DNA from: Phragmites australis | Taxonomy: Eukaryota; Streptophyta; Magnoliopsida; Poales; Poaceae | NCBI RefSeq assembly: GCF_958298935.1 | Contig: NC_084921.1 | Span: forward strand, 49,897,001 to 49,961,000 | Reading direction: 5' to 3' | DNA length: 64,000 nt | Shown here: one piece after another, positions 35,608 through 46,379 of the stretch | Numbering within the stretch: the first letter of the stretch is position 1 | How the letters are laid out: every line of letters begins with the position of its first letter | Notes under the pieces: generated by a model | What the model saw: only the letters and a program-made list of their open reading frames with translations | Database searches by the model: none | What the model was told of the DNA's origin: nothing | Position numbers and translations under genes: made by a program

Positions 35608-36063
35608 TTATACTCTTCCTTGAGGTGGTAGCTTATCGCTCCAGGAATTGGACGACGGCCTGCGTGGGGGCCAGGGAGGGTGGCAAGTGCGAAGACCCTG
35701 CTGGGGCTGCTGATCGACGCTGGTGAACCTGGCTGATCCTTGCTTCTCCTCCGCCTTCTCCTCTTCGTCGGTCTCTTCCTTTAGAAGGTCCAAGTCGATC
35801 TCCTCCTCGTCGTCGGAGATGTCGATAATCTCGACTGGGGCAACCACTTGGGATGAAGATCGTGCGGGAGTAGCAGGGGGAGACCCTCTCTGTAGCGAGG
35901 GAAGCTCGATGGTTGCTGGCTCCAACCTTACGAGCAGGACCTTGAGATTGTCTACCCCTAGGGGCACCACAACAAGCGGGGCTGGCGTCAGAGGCGACTC
36001 AGCCCTTACCAAATCCTCCAAAATCATCAACCTTTCCGACGAAGAATGAGAGGAGGACACCAT
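35608..36063 (-). CDS. Antisense acidic ORF of the Gypsy element
   Basis: 151 codons from ATG 36063 on the strand opposite to gag-pol. I chose this ATG rather than the upstream in-frame one at 36072 because the homologous ORF at 48950 starts at the same place relative to the TATA box. N-terminus is Ser-rich (SSSHSSSERLMILEDLVRAE), then a Pro/Val linker, then a strongly acidic stretch EIIDISDDEEEIDLDLL and a Glu/Lys run; the C-terminus is basic and Pro-rich. No enzyme domain, signal peptide or membrane segment. It keeps an open frame although the sense genes of the same element are full of stops. A TATA box sits 71 bp upstream. Antisense ORFs between pol and 3' LTR are known in Tat/Grande-type plant Gypsy elements; their function is unknown. 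Confidence 0.65.
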   Translation of the reverse strand: MVSSSHSSSERLMILEDLVRAESPLTPAPLVVVPLGVDNLKVLLVRLEPATIELPSLQRGSPPATPARSSSQVVAPVEIIDISDDEEEIDLDLLKEETDEEEKAEEKQGSARFTSVDQQPQQGLRTCHPPWPPRRPSSNSWSDKLPPQGRV

Positions 36064-36133
36064 GATCTGCAAGAAAAGTTACCTTCTTGCCTTGCAAAAA
36101 GCATCGATGGGTGGTTGCCTGGGTAAACTCCTA

Positions 36134-36142
36134 CTTTTATAG
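36134..36142 (-). promoter_or_regulatory. TATA box of the antisense ORF
   Basis: Minus-strand CTATAAAAG, 71 bp before the ATG at 36063. The same layout and spacing occur at 48871-48950. Confidence 0.6.
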
Positions 36143-36603
36143 TCTGACCGATCATTGGTTCACGCCTGGGGTGGAAGGCGGAGCCACTATGGTAAATGTC
36201 ACCGATCCTATCATTTACTACCCAGTGGGCTCATGACCGATTTCCAATCAAAATTGTGCATGCGTGGCTACGTGGGGCCACCAACACCTTAGTTTTTTAT
36301 ACACAACTCATTATGACACCTCACTATCAGAAGTACTGAGGAACCTCAACCGACGCGGCATCCGAACTACTTGAAATCCAAGTGGGCGCGCATGGGGAAC
36401 CGAAAGTCCCTCGGGCTTGGCGGCAATTAATGTTTCTCTCTCTCTTTCTCAGGACACTTAACCTTCCCACGCGACGTGAAGTTTAGAGTCAAACTCTGAA
36501 AGCTAAAGGCGTCGACGACTACTCTTTAGGTGGACTATGTTTTCTGGTGGCTCAAGTGGTGCGACCAGACCTGAACACGACCATAGGAAAGCTTAGGGGC
36601 TAC

Positions 36604-37491
36604 TATCGGGGTATTGAGTAAGGGGGTATCCTAGCTAACGGGCCCCATGAGAGTGTGGCGTCTAGCAGGGGATATTTCTTGAACCCTGGCCCATCACGCG
36701 ACTAGCCCTTAGCTCGTCTGACCAGCGCGAGGCTTGCGAGACCAACCTTCTTGCAATTTAATGTGATCTCACGACCAACCCTAGTTGGCCGTGGAACGTC
36801 CAGACCTAACCTATCTAAGTCGTATTTATTGATATCTACTCAAGTGTTTTTCTTCCTGAGGCTCCTTCTCCAGCAAAAAAAAATCGTGGCCGGCGCAGAT
36901 AGATAGTGCCCTATCCTGTAGCATTAATTGTTACAAAGTGGGGTGTTATAGACCGACTTAACACTGCAACAGATGTGACAGGGTCTACAGAACGATCAGG
37001 TAAGTGGACTAGTTTGTGGGCAGACTCACAGAAAGCTGTGACGGAATGGCTTGGCATATAAACTTGTGGCGCACAACGAGGGGACATGCAGGGCTATCAA
37101 GGTAAGGTAAGAGTGAAGGTGTCCAAGAGGATGGGATGGGCCCCATAGTACCACCGGCGCAAGGTGCAGCGCGCATACTCCGCATGATGATGGCATGAGA
37201 AAAGTATATCTAGCTAAGTATGGGTCAGCAAAAAATAGTTCACTTGTAAGTTCTTCTTCTCTTGTATATAAAGAGAAGAATAGGTCTAGTAAAAGATGAC
37301 TCATTTGTAATTAGTTTATAAATATTAATAACAAAATATACAAGACGTAGGGCTGTTATCCTTTGGAATGTTTAAACCTGGATAACTCATATTCTTGAGT
37401 TCATCATAAACACACACAACACAAATGTTGTTCACGCGCCGCCATCGACCGATATACCTTAGAATTATTATTAGATACTAATTCTCGATCA
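36604..37491 (+). repeat. 3' LTR of the Gypsy element
   Basis: 888 bp, homologous to 20641-22682 minus the hAT insert. It starts TATCGGGGTATTGAG (TG mutated to TA) and ends TCTCGATCA. TATA box TATATAAA at 37265-37272. Sequence divergence from the 5' copy is visible throughout, so the element is not young. Confidence 0.87.
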
Positions 37492-37697
37492 AAAGGGAAG
37501 GAAGATTCCCTGCAGAACAGTACGTTCCAGATTTGTTGTTTGATATGAGTAAGCATTGTCAATTGTTGCGCCATCCATCGATATACTTAGAATTATTGTC
37601 AGATACTAATTGTCGATGAAAAGGGAAGGAAGATTCCCTGCAGAACAGTACGTTCCAGATTTGTTGTTTGATATGAGTAAGCATTGTCAATTGTTGC
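37491..37697 (+). repeat. 128-bp tandem duplication at the LTR/host junction
   Basis: 79 bp at 37491-37569 are repeated without a mismatch at 37619-37697. Between them lies a second, diverged copy of the last 50 bp of the LTR (37570-37618 against 37441-37490, about seven differences). So the LTR end plus 79 bp of flank occurs twice in tandem. Confidence 0.85.
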
Positions 37698-37795
37698 AGA
37701 ATCCGCAGAGGAAGGGCATGCCCCTGTTACAGTGTAACTGTTTTGGCAGAGGGGTTCAACCAAGGTTTTCGATTAGATTTCACACCGGTCTTTAG
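37619..37795 (+). pseudogene. Unknown C-terminal coding exon next to the LTR
   Basis: The frame reads GRFPAEQYVPDLLFDMSKHC, then QLLQNPQRKGMPLLQ and FSIRFHTGL, ending at TAG 37793-37795. Sequence complexity looks like real protein. The first 79 bp are also present in the tandem copy to the left. An alternative is that the exon starts after the acceptor-like TTCCCTGCAG at 37634-37643. I do not recognise the protein. The upstream part was probably removed when the Gypsy element and the duplication arose. Confidence 0.4.
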
Positions 37796-38280
37796 TCTTT
37801 CTCTGCGAGATACCATCATCTCTAATTTGCTGTCGTATTCAAAGAATGACCATAAACGATGACTTGACTGGACCCTGAGCGTATCTGATGATAAATAGGA
37901 GGAACAGAAAGTCTATCGTCTCTGATGATGGTATTCTTGTGCAAATTTCTGCCGTATGAGAATATGCTGCGGCAGTTTTTTCTCTCTTGAGAAGTCTATT
38001 TTACTCCATCCTTGTCTAATGTTTTCTTTTGCAAGTTGTAGACGTGATGCCCACGCTTGGTCTTGTTTTACACACCACATCAATCAAGTTTTGAGGACGA
38101 ATGTGCTCCTCTTTGAATCTTTTCTCATTTGTGTTTTATGCTATGCCTTCTGAATTTATGGTACTTCCGGAGTAGTATTATAAGTGTTTATCTGCAGGGT
38201 TGTGTTGCAATCTGTGTGGTTATCATCGCTAAGCGGTGAGCAAGGACTGATACTACCTGTTGTTTATCATAAAAAAAGAA
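37796..38280. other. Possible 3' UTR; no gene seen
   Basis: Follows the unknown terminal exon and has the T-rich, stop-filled look of a plant 3' UTR. It ends at an A-rich tract where a terminal-inverted-repeat element begins. Confidence 0.35.
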
Positions 38281-40062
38281 AAAGTCTACTTTACTCTCTA
38301 AAAATTATGCCTGTGGTCTAACTAACTCTTTAAACTCTTAAACTGTTTATTTTACTCTTCTAAACTGTCAATACTAGATCACTTTACCCCTAAAGTGGTT
38401 TTGTACCAGATTTGGTTGACATATATGCCACATCACCACGTGAGGCCCAACTGTCTGTCAATCTCACCTTCCTTCTCTTTCTTTTTCCTTTCTCCACCGA
38501 AGCAAAGAGGGGGGGGGGGGAGGCAATGGCTCGATCAGGCAGTGGTCGGTGGTGCGCAGGGGGAGGGGACACCCAGGGTGGGCTCCCAGGAGCTCAGGAA
38601 GGGGGATGGCGCCCGACGACAAGGCTGCATCCACACGCGTGCAAGCTCGTAGCTTGCGTAGCGAGGCGGAGCCTTAGGCTGTCGGTGGCCTACCGCTACG
38701 ATGCTTCCCCGACCGAGGTGGTGCGTGCACGAGCACCGTCTCAGTGAGGGGAGGTGATCCCCTCATCAAGGGGGCTTGGAGGGAGCCCGAGGTGGGTTGC
38801 CCTCGGCGGGAGGCGGCGCACGAACAGTGGCAGCCCAGGCCAAAGGGGAAGGGAAAAGGGAGGAGGGAGAGAGTGGCATTGTCAGGGGCGCTATGGAGGT
38901 GGTCGGGGCATGGTTAGCGAAGCAAAGGAGGTTGCGAGGGTGGTCGCGGCGTGGTGCGGGCACGGTCAGGGCACCACAGGGGTGGTCGAGGCATGATCAG
39001 GCGTGGTCAACAGTCTCTTGCTGCAGGTGATGGTGCCCTCGGCAAGCTGTGCCGCACGGTCATTCGCCGGTGGCTATGTGTGAGCAGCTCGCACGTGAAC
39101 TGGCATCGTGTGGTGGCGTTGACCCCCTTGTCGCCATCCTAGTCCTGCGTGGCCTCCTCGGGGAGCATTCGAACATGGCCGCTGGAGGTGATCCCTTAGA
39201 TTAAGGAATGGGCGATGTGGGCATTGCATGAACCGAGGGCACTGTGGTGATCCTCGAAGCTCAGAGACTCCATATAAACCCTCCCCCAAGCTCAATTTGC
39301 TTCGAGGTTGAGACGCCTCATTTTGCCTTGTTGGATCGCCAATCTCTCTTTCTCGCTCAAGGTATTATCAATGTGCAATTCCTCTCTATCACTCCATCTA
39401 CGAACTGCAAGAAGTGATTGGTAGCACCAATTTGGGTTGGAACCCATCAGCTAGTCATGGCGTCATGCCACCTTTGTTCTGACCATCGAGCTCTGTCGCC
39501 AAACCAATGGATAGCCTCTAAACCTAATCCAAGCATGGGACTAGTGTCGCCCTAGCCTCTAGATGCTTCGGTCAAGCTCAATTGACCAGAGATATTTTGG
39601 CCTTCTCCCTCCTCTTTGGCGACCTAAGGTTGAGGTCGTCACCTCTCGCTAGGATCCCGAGCCCTAGAGCCTTATCCACACCACTCATCTCCCTCCTCTC
39701 TTCCTCCTCTCTCTTTGCCAAAAACCCGAGCTCAAGTCGACATGGTTTGCTCAGCCGAGCTCGAGCATCGCCGACCATCCATCATCATCTTCCACCTCCC
39801 GCCTGACACCTCCCTTTCTCTTCCCCTCTGCCATGCACGTCGTGGGTGATGTGGCCAGAGCAGCGATGCGGGCATTCTTAGCTGACGTGTTAGCTAAGTC
39901 ATCGAAACTATTGTCCACGTATGCAAAACTGCGAAGAGAAACATCGATAGGGGGTTATCTGGATGGTTTGCAAAGTTCAAGGGAGTGATTTAGACCATAC
40001 GAAAGTTCAGGGGATTATCTAGACCTTTAGAATAGTTTGGAGAGTAAAATTGATTTTTTTTC
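38281..40062. mobile_element. Terminal-inverted-repeat element with GC-rich core
   Basis: The left end (from 38284, CTACTTTACTCTC, then AAA and GGTCTAACTAA) and the reverse complement of the right end (from about 40055, CAATTTTACTCTC, CAAA, GGTCTAGATAA, CCCCTGAACTTT) match imperfectly over about 100 bp. Inside each end the pattern GGTCTA...CTCnnnAACT recurs. The interior (38500-39880) is much richer in GC and purine-biased, with frames open by composition only. This is the shape of non-autonomous Mutator-like elements that carry foreign GC-rich DNA. No target duplication was found and the ends are approximate. Confidence 0.5.
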
Positions 40063-42490
40063 CTAAAAAACTACTCTATAAGCCATCTATTTTTAGAGTC
40101 CAATAATCCAGATTAGCCAGCATACTACTCATTTCTCACCGGTAGTATAAGTAGTATATGCGAGTAGAATGGTAATATTAGGGTTATTTTAGGAAGAAAA
40201 TATGTGGTATGAAAATAATTAACTGTAGTTATATGTCTCTAAATAGATTAATATTTAATTATCGTTTTAACATTTTAATCTGTATTCGGTATGAGAGTTC
40301 ATTTGCTACCCATCAGCTAGGGTTTGCGGCGTCGATCTTTCTATTAGCAAAAGCATGGTGGAAATTTTTAACAAAATTGTCACAATTACCAAAATATACA
40401 ATTACGTGGATCGTCGGATTAGATTTGTACTACCTTCTATCTTTAAATAGTATAGACCGCTATAAAAAAAGCTCTAGTCATTTACCTAAAAGCTTCGAAG
40501 CACTTTCCTGGTAAGGAACTTTTGCACCCTCTGCTACTAATTGAAGGTACTCTTCTCCTAATAAAGCGATTTGACAGCCTAGTCATGTTTATAATTCGTT
40601 GATGCTTCCACCAGTTCTTGCCGGCTGTAGTTGAGCCGGTGGTTTTTGTGTTTAACCTTTAGTTTTTCTTTCCATTTGATTCCAATGTATGTCTATGCTC
40701 TACCTCCATTTTCAGAGGGTCAGTACATTCGAACTTCAACAAATTCCTTTATTATTTAATCTTCTCCTGAATTTTGATGTCAATCATATTCCTCGGTAGG
40801 TTCTGCTGGAATACATCAGGTGAGCACTCAGTATAGGATGGGCCTAATCCTTTTTTCTAGGGTGGATTGTCCTAATCATGTTGATCTGCACCCAGTTCTA
40901 AGATGGGCCTAGTCTAGGTGAAAATGCAAGCCATGGAATGGAAGCGAAGTCAGGTTTCATGGCCCATCATGAGATGACTGGACTGAACAGATAATTTTCC
41001 ACTCCCTGAAATCGTAATGATAGGCTCAGCCCAACACAGAAGCCCAGGTATGCATTTCACAACGGTGACCATGCCATGGAATCCAGGTTTATTTTTTTTA
41101 GATCAATGGTAATTTCATTTGGCGTCAGCTAAATCGCTAGTGACCAGGACATAAACAAAGGCGACAAAAAGCTTGCTCAGTAAGCAGCTAAGGAGTAAGC
41201 TACCATATTTCAAGTTCAAGGTACTACTGAAATGATAGAACTAGTAAACTGGGAAACAAGACTCCTGGACTCTCTCACGAGTACCCCAGCTGCCCAGCAT
41301 CGGACAGGTCCAACTCATTTCCCTTGAGGCTTGCTGGAACTTGGTTTATTTCAATCATGAGTAAACCAAGTTATATCTTAAAAAAGAACAAACCAAGTAA
41401 TATTTGTTTCGTGGTTGGGGGTTGATTTGACTCGAGACTTGAGAGTGATATTACCACTGAGACAACCTGCAATTGAATTCAGTCTCGGGCACATGCTTTT
41501 ACCAAGTTACAATTGACTTTCATTCTGCTGGCCATACCAGATTGTTTCACTTAGTTACAAAGATGCGTAAATACGATTTTTTTTTTCTTCAATTCATCAA
41601 CATAATCCGTGACGGACTCGAGATCTCCATTTGCAGAACTCGTTGATCTGACTATCTGAGTTATCATTGAGAAATGAGTTCGTGTTCAGGGGTGCGCCAG
41701 CGTGACTAGGTTCTGATGCAACTTCCCCGGAAAGTCTCTTATTACCAGTCTCTTCAGTCTACAGACTACGTATGGCCAGCACATTTGAATGCTACGTGCT
41801 GTCATTTTAATCGCAGACTTTGACTGATCTCAGCGAGAAGATAGGCCTCCGAAGGACTAAGGTACTACCGCTGAATCAATTACTTCTTGCTTTCGTCAAG
41901 GTAGTATTCATAGCAAGTACATGTACCATAAGTCCATATAGAAATCGAGCGTGTTCAGCCCCGATGTTACAGTTGCTCCAAATTGACTCTTTGATAATTG
42001 ATACCGATATGCGGCGAGAATCCGAGCATGAATTAACAATAGAGAAGCGTCAGGTCTTCTAGAACACATTCATTCTGCATCTAACGCAATCGCATTATCA
42101 TCGAGGTAGCTTCATGACTGCCAAAACAGAGGTCAAACCGACAAAACCTTTTTCCTTTGATGAGATATTGGATATAGTATCACCACAAGATAACAATGTT
42201 TGTATGGTCTTTAATTCTTTATACCTATGAGCACAAACAGACTAGAATAAGTTGGGCGTCCGAGTCAGGAATCTTCCGTGACGTAACTGTTGCGCATAAT
42301 CTAGTGTTGCTTTGCTTATACTTTCCTTGCAGCTGCCGCGGGCATGCTATGAAATCACATGACGTGCATATTCGAAACCATACGTGTCTAGATAATAGTA
42401 CCAGTTATGTTTTTGGACTAAATTTTGTATTGTAAAGGAGAACTTTGTTGGCCCAGTCTGTGTTCTTGACTGCAATCTTTTCTGGACTGC
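40063..42490. other. No gene recognised
   Basis: Unassigned intergenic DNA. A 40209-40514 frame is open but has no recognisable content. A T-rich tract at 41088-41097 and A/T runs at 41577-41587 suggest old retroposon ends but no element could be delimited. Confidence 0.35.
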
Positions 42491-43600
42491 TGTCATTTAC
42501 TCAGGCATAGAAGAATTAGGACAGGCTATATTTTAAACACAAGCATGCGCGTTCTGTTCATAAAAACAAGCATGCGCGAACTGTACAGGTAGTCCTGTAG
42601 GCATTAGTCAAAGCTCCGTATTTCTATTTGCTAATCGTGATCAAGATTATAACAAAACTGATGTTATAGCTCCGTGATTAGTTTATCTCTGTTCATGTTT
42701 CCACTTGTTGGCAATACATTGTGTCAATAAGAAATCTGTCTTACAACAATTTGGCAAGGAGGGTTGAATGGTTGATGCATGGCTTGGTTTGCAATAGATT
42801 GCACATGCAAAATTACATGCTGGCGAACCAAATTAAAAAGAACAAATATAAATATGAGGTACTAGGTATCCTTTCAAAGATGAAAGGCATCCAAATTTAT
42901 TAGTAAAATATGTTTGGTTCCTAAAGAAAACAAGAAAACATGAGCATATGAGCGTTAGATCAATTGACAAGGACGGCGCAAGCATGGAGCGAGCGCCCGA
43001 GCAGCCGTGCGTGCTCGCGCGATATGTGCCGGGTTTTTCCCGATTTATGCGGATATGCACCGAGCGTGTTCCGTATCTAACCCTAAGCCTCTAACAAAGG
43101 CCGTGCAGATGGAGTCACACTGTTTAAAAAACAGGAAGGTGCGAATGTGGTGCATCCCTTTATCTACATCAACAGTGAAGTGGCAGCGAGGTTCTTGCAA
43201 ACCAGTTGATGTATAAACAATTTTCACTAGATTAGCTTCTGCCAATGTGAAAAGTGAAAAGGCCTCCCGCTTGGTCCTTTGCTTGTCTTGTCTCTATTTA
43301 GTTAGTTAAAGTTATTCTTATCTCCCTCTTTAAATCATTCCATGTGAGCGTGATTGAGATGAAATTTGTACGCGAACATACCCCGAGAAGGTCTGCGAAT
43401 TTGCTAGCGCTCCCTGCTCCTGCAAGCAAAGTATTCTGCTACTTGATTCGACGTTGAAGCGCTATTATACTCGTGGCAATGGGAAATTAATGCATCCACT
43501 TCAGTCGTTATGAGATCAACTTTTTATTTGGTTCGGAGAGTTAATTGTATACTGTTTGATTTGCAGTCTGATCTTGAATCGGCATCGTTAAATTCGTTTT
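42491..43600. other. No gene recognised
   Basis: Intergenic. A direct repeat of ACAAGCATGCGCG occurs 28 bp apart (near 42538 and 42566). Nothing else could be supported. Confidence 0.35.
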
Positions 43601-45260
43601 CCAACGAAATATGACGTGCGCTGAGATGTGGTAACACAACAGCTGTGCAAGGTGTGGCCGTCCGTACGTTTAATCATTCATTCGTGTGAACATGCATCGA
43701 CATATCTAGCTATCTAGTTGCTGCTGCTGCTGCATATATGCATTCTCTCTTGAGAAGCGTCGCTGCAGTGTACGCGTGTGCGGTGTGCCGAGAGCGATCA
43801 ACATTCCAGAGTAGCTATCAGGCATGGGGCCTAGCTAGCTAGCTTGTTATTCCGAATGTTGCTTGCGGCCGTAAGCCCGTGATATGTGCAGATTACCCAG
43901 CTAGCTAGCCCGCGCGCCGTTCCCACTCGTCGGGCCGCCGAGCGCGCGCGCGCGCAGACACACGTTGTTGGCACACGTAGGCCCGCACGAACGGCCTCGC
44001 GCCGTGCCAACATGTGAACTGGCCGTGACGTGCATGCGTGATTCGTCCATTAGCTCGGCGCGCCCGACCGAGCGGGAAATGGCCGGTGGTGCCGAGCCGA
44101 CAAGCCTTCGTGGTGGGTTTATTCGCAGCGAGCGGTGCCCGCAGCACACGATCCGCCACGGAGCAGCACGGACGGCATATACGCGCCCGCCCGCGCCGCC
44201 CAGGCAGGATTACATCACTGGCCGGTCACCTTCGGCTCGCCCATGCATGATGCATGGCCCCATTTTTGGCTCCTCAACCCGCCACTGCCGCTGCCGGCGG
44301 CGCGCGGCCGAGTCCTCTGTAAGCTGAGCGTGCGGAGTGCGCACGTCGGGGCTGAGCGGCTAGCTTTCTCTATTACTGCGTATGGCTAGCTCGTTCATGC
44401 GTGCGTATTACTCCTACTGCATGCGACGTGGGCACCATTATATTTGCACGCTTTCTATTTTTAAGATGCTTCAAATCGAGCAATATTTCAAGCGACGTTC
44501 ACCTCCGACCGGAGTTAGGGAAGATGGGCTTTCGGGGTTCGAGATTGAGAGGATTCTATGGATTAAAGGCTTAAAAGAAACTTTGGGAAGGCAGGTTGAC
44601 CAAGCGGCGAAGGTAGGTTGTGGGCGGGGTGGTAAGGCGGCAGGCACGCCGCTAGCTGTGGGAGACGGAGGATCACCGGTGGGCTAGGGTGGGATGAGGG
44701 TGTCACGGTGCACCGGGTTAGCGCGGCGGGAGCTGCGGGAGCATATCAGGTGGCGGCCTCACCGCTGGAGATGGGTGGGGTGGGGGCGAGGTCAAATGTG
44801 TAAGGAAGAATAACGGTGAGGAAGGAAGACAAACAGTCGCACGATTTGTCTGGAGGTTGAATACAATGTATCATTCGTTGGATCCACATCCGGTGGCCAG
44901 GACCCGTTGATTGAAAATAGTGCTGATTTCAGGTGTTTGAAGTTTAGCAATTTCATATGCTCAAAATTTAAGAGGTATGTTCAGGCGATGAAGAAGGTCA
45001 GCGAGGGTTAAGAGAGGGTGTTGATTTTGGGGGAGGGGGGGTTCTTTCGTCATCGAACTTAGGGAGAGAGGGAGGGAGAGAGGTTGGCCCTACGGAGGAG
45101 GCGGGTGCGGAGGTGGAGCGGCGAGGCAGCGAGCGCACTACCAACCGTGAGCAACGAAGGATGGCTGGTGGGCCAGTGTCGGGGTGAGAGAGGCAAGGAA
45201 GCTGAGTTAGTACGATGGTGGGTGGAGAAGGGCAAGAGGTGAGGGCAAGTACACAAATAT
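43601..45260. other. GC-rich intergenic DNA with short microsatellites
   Basis: Contains (CTG)n near 43720-43733, a GC dinucleotide run at 43941-43955, repeated GCTAGCTAGC motifs near 43830 and 43905, and purine-rich G tracts around 45030-45085. Frames open here by composition. No coding content recognised. Confidence 0.35.
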
Positions 45261-45891
45261 TGATGAAAGAAAATATCTTCCACAAACAAAGTGCGATGAG
45301 AGCTCACTCACAGGAGTTTTCAAGTTTAGAGAAGAAGTAGAGAAAAAATGAATGCCCAATGCGATGATGGTTAAATCTGTATGTTGGCCTGATGACCACA
45401 TGTCTGTATTTATAGTACCATTCAAGGTGTGAGATACATTTATACCCCTATCAAGATATTGATACATACATTTTTGCTCAATGCAATATGGACCTAGGGC
45501 CGGCCGAGCAACATGGCCCAGTCCTGCTCCCACTGATCTTTATTGGGGACTCTGCATCTTTCCTACAGCTTCTGAGAGTCCACAGCCTCCAGAGGTCAGG
45601 GGTCTTTGGGCCTCCAAGGGACTCCTAGGCTTGCGTCTTTGGGACCACTCCAAAGCCAAGGATCCAGAGGGGTCATGAGCTGGAGTGTCTTTGGGCTTAG
45701 ACTGGCGAAACCAAGGGGAGTCGGGGGTCAGCTAGCTCCCCTAGGCTCCAAGAGTCGGTGACCCAAGGAGGAGGCTCATGGGCTCCAGAGGCCCTGGTTG
45801 TCGTAGGGTGTCTGGGGCTCTAGGGCTCCGGAGGAGTCTTTGATGGTGACTCCCTACAATATCTATGGCTGGGGTATTTCCCCTAACAACA
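45261..45891 (-). repeat. 3' LTR (left) of the minus-strand Gypsy-type element
   Basis: 631 bp, homologous to 52470-53291. It lacks about 190 bp present in the other copy (from GACAGCAAGTGG to the CCGCTGATC region), so it has an internal deletion. Confidence 0.85.
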
Positions 45892-45903
45892 CCCCCTCAT
45901 CCA

Positions 45904-46379
45904 CTGGCCTCGAGGTTTGGAGGGGCAAGTGGATGTAAAATTGCAAAGGAAACTAGCCCTAGCCCTGTCTCCGAGTCTGGATATTTGAACAGCTTTTTAC
46001 CCAGATTGACCTCTTAGTGGTGGCCGCAATGGATGGCATCAAGGCTCAATGGAGATTGTGTGGTCCGGGGCTCCATGACAAGGCTGGCGACGGCCTGAGG
46101 GGCACCAAGGCTTGACAAAGATGGTGCTCCAAAGTCTCACATTAGTTTTCGAGGGGGAAGCCGATAGTGGGAGCTGAGGGAGGCGCCCCATGACCCCTCT
46201 TTGGGTTACCGCGAAGAGGCTTGATGGAGGAAAGGCCGTTCGGAGCCTAGCAGCGGTCATTGGAAGGGGGGTCATTGGCGGCGATGTGCTTCGGAGCCTC
46301 AAGGCGGAGGCGGAGGCGTAGTTGACATCAAGCTGAAGGGTGGCGAGGCTCATCGGAGACGAAGTAGACGGTAGCATCA
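45904..46379. other. Internal region before the tandem array
   Basis: Rich in purine on the plus strand and already resembling the array units (ATGGAGATTGTG, GAGGGGCACC), but units are too diverged to count. No independent gene. Confidence 0.45.

Larger units (their letters stand above)
20641..37491 (+). mobile_element. Gypsy-type LTR retrotransposon with nested insertions
   Basis: Two related LTRs (20641-22682 and 36604-37491) bracket a primer-binding site, gag, protease, reverse transcriptase, RNase H and integrase remnants in gypsy order, followed by an antisense ORF. A hAT element sits in the 5' LTR and a gag-only Copia element splits the integrase. Without these two, the LTRs are about 875 and 888 bp and the element would be about 9.3 kb. 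Long pol-to-LTR spacer and antisense ORF fit the Tat/Grande-RIRE2 type lineage known from grasses. Coding regions hold many stops. I found no matching 5-bp target duplication, which may reflect the rearranged right junction. Confidence 0.88.

Noticed and set aside
20636..37496. 5-bp target duplication of the first Gypsy element (AGAAG against AAAGG)
   Set aside because: Does not match; the right junction is rearranged.
40209..40590. Possible organelle DNA insertion
   Set aside because: The base composition suggested plastid or mitochondrial origin, but no known organelle gene could be recognised.
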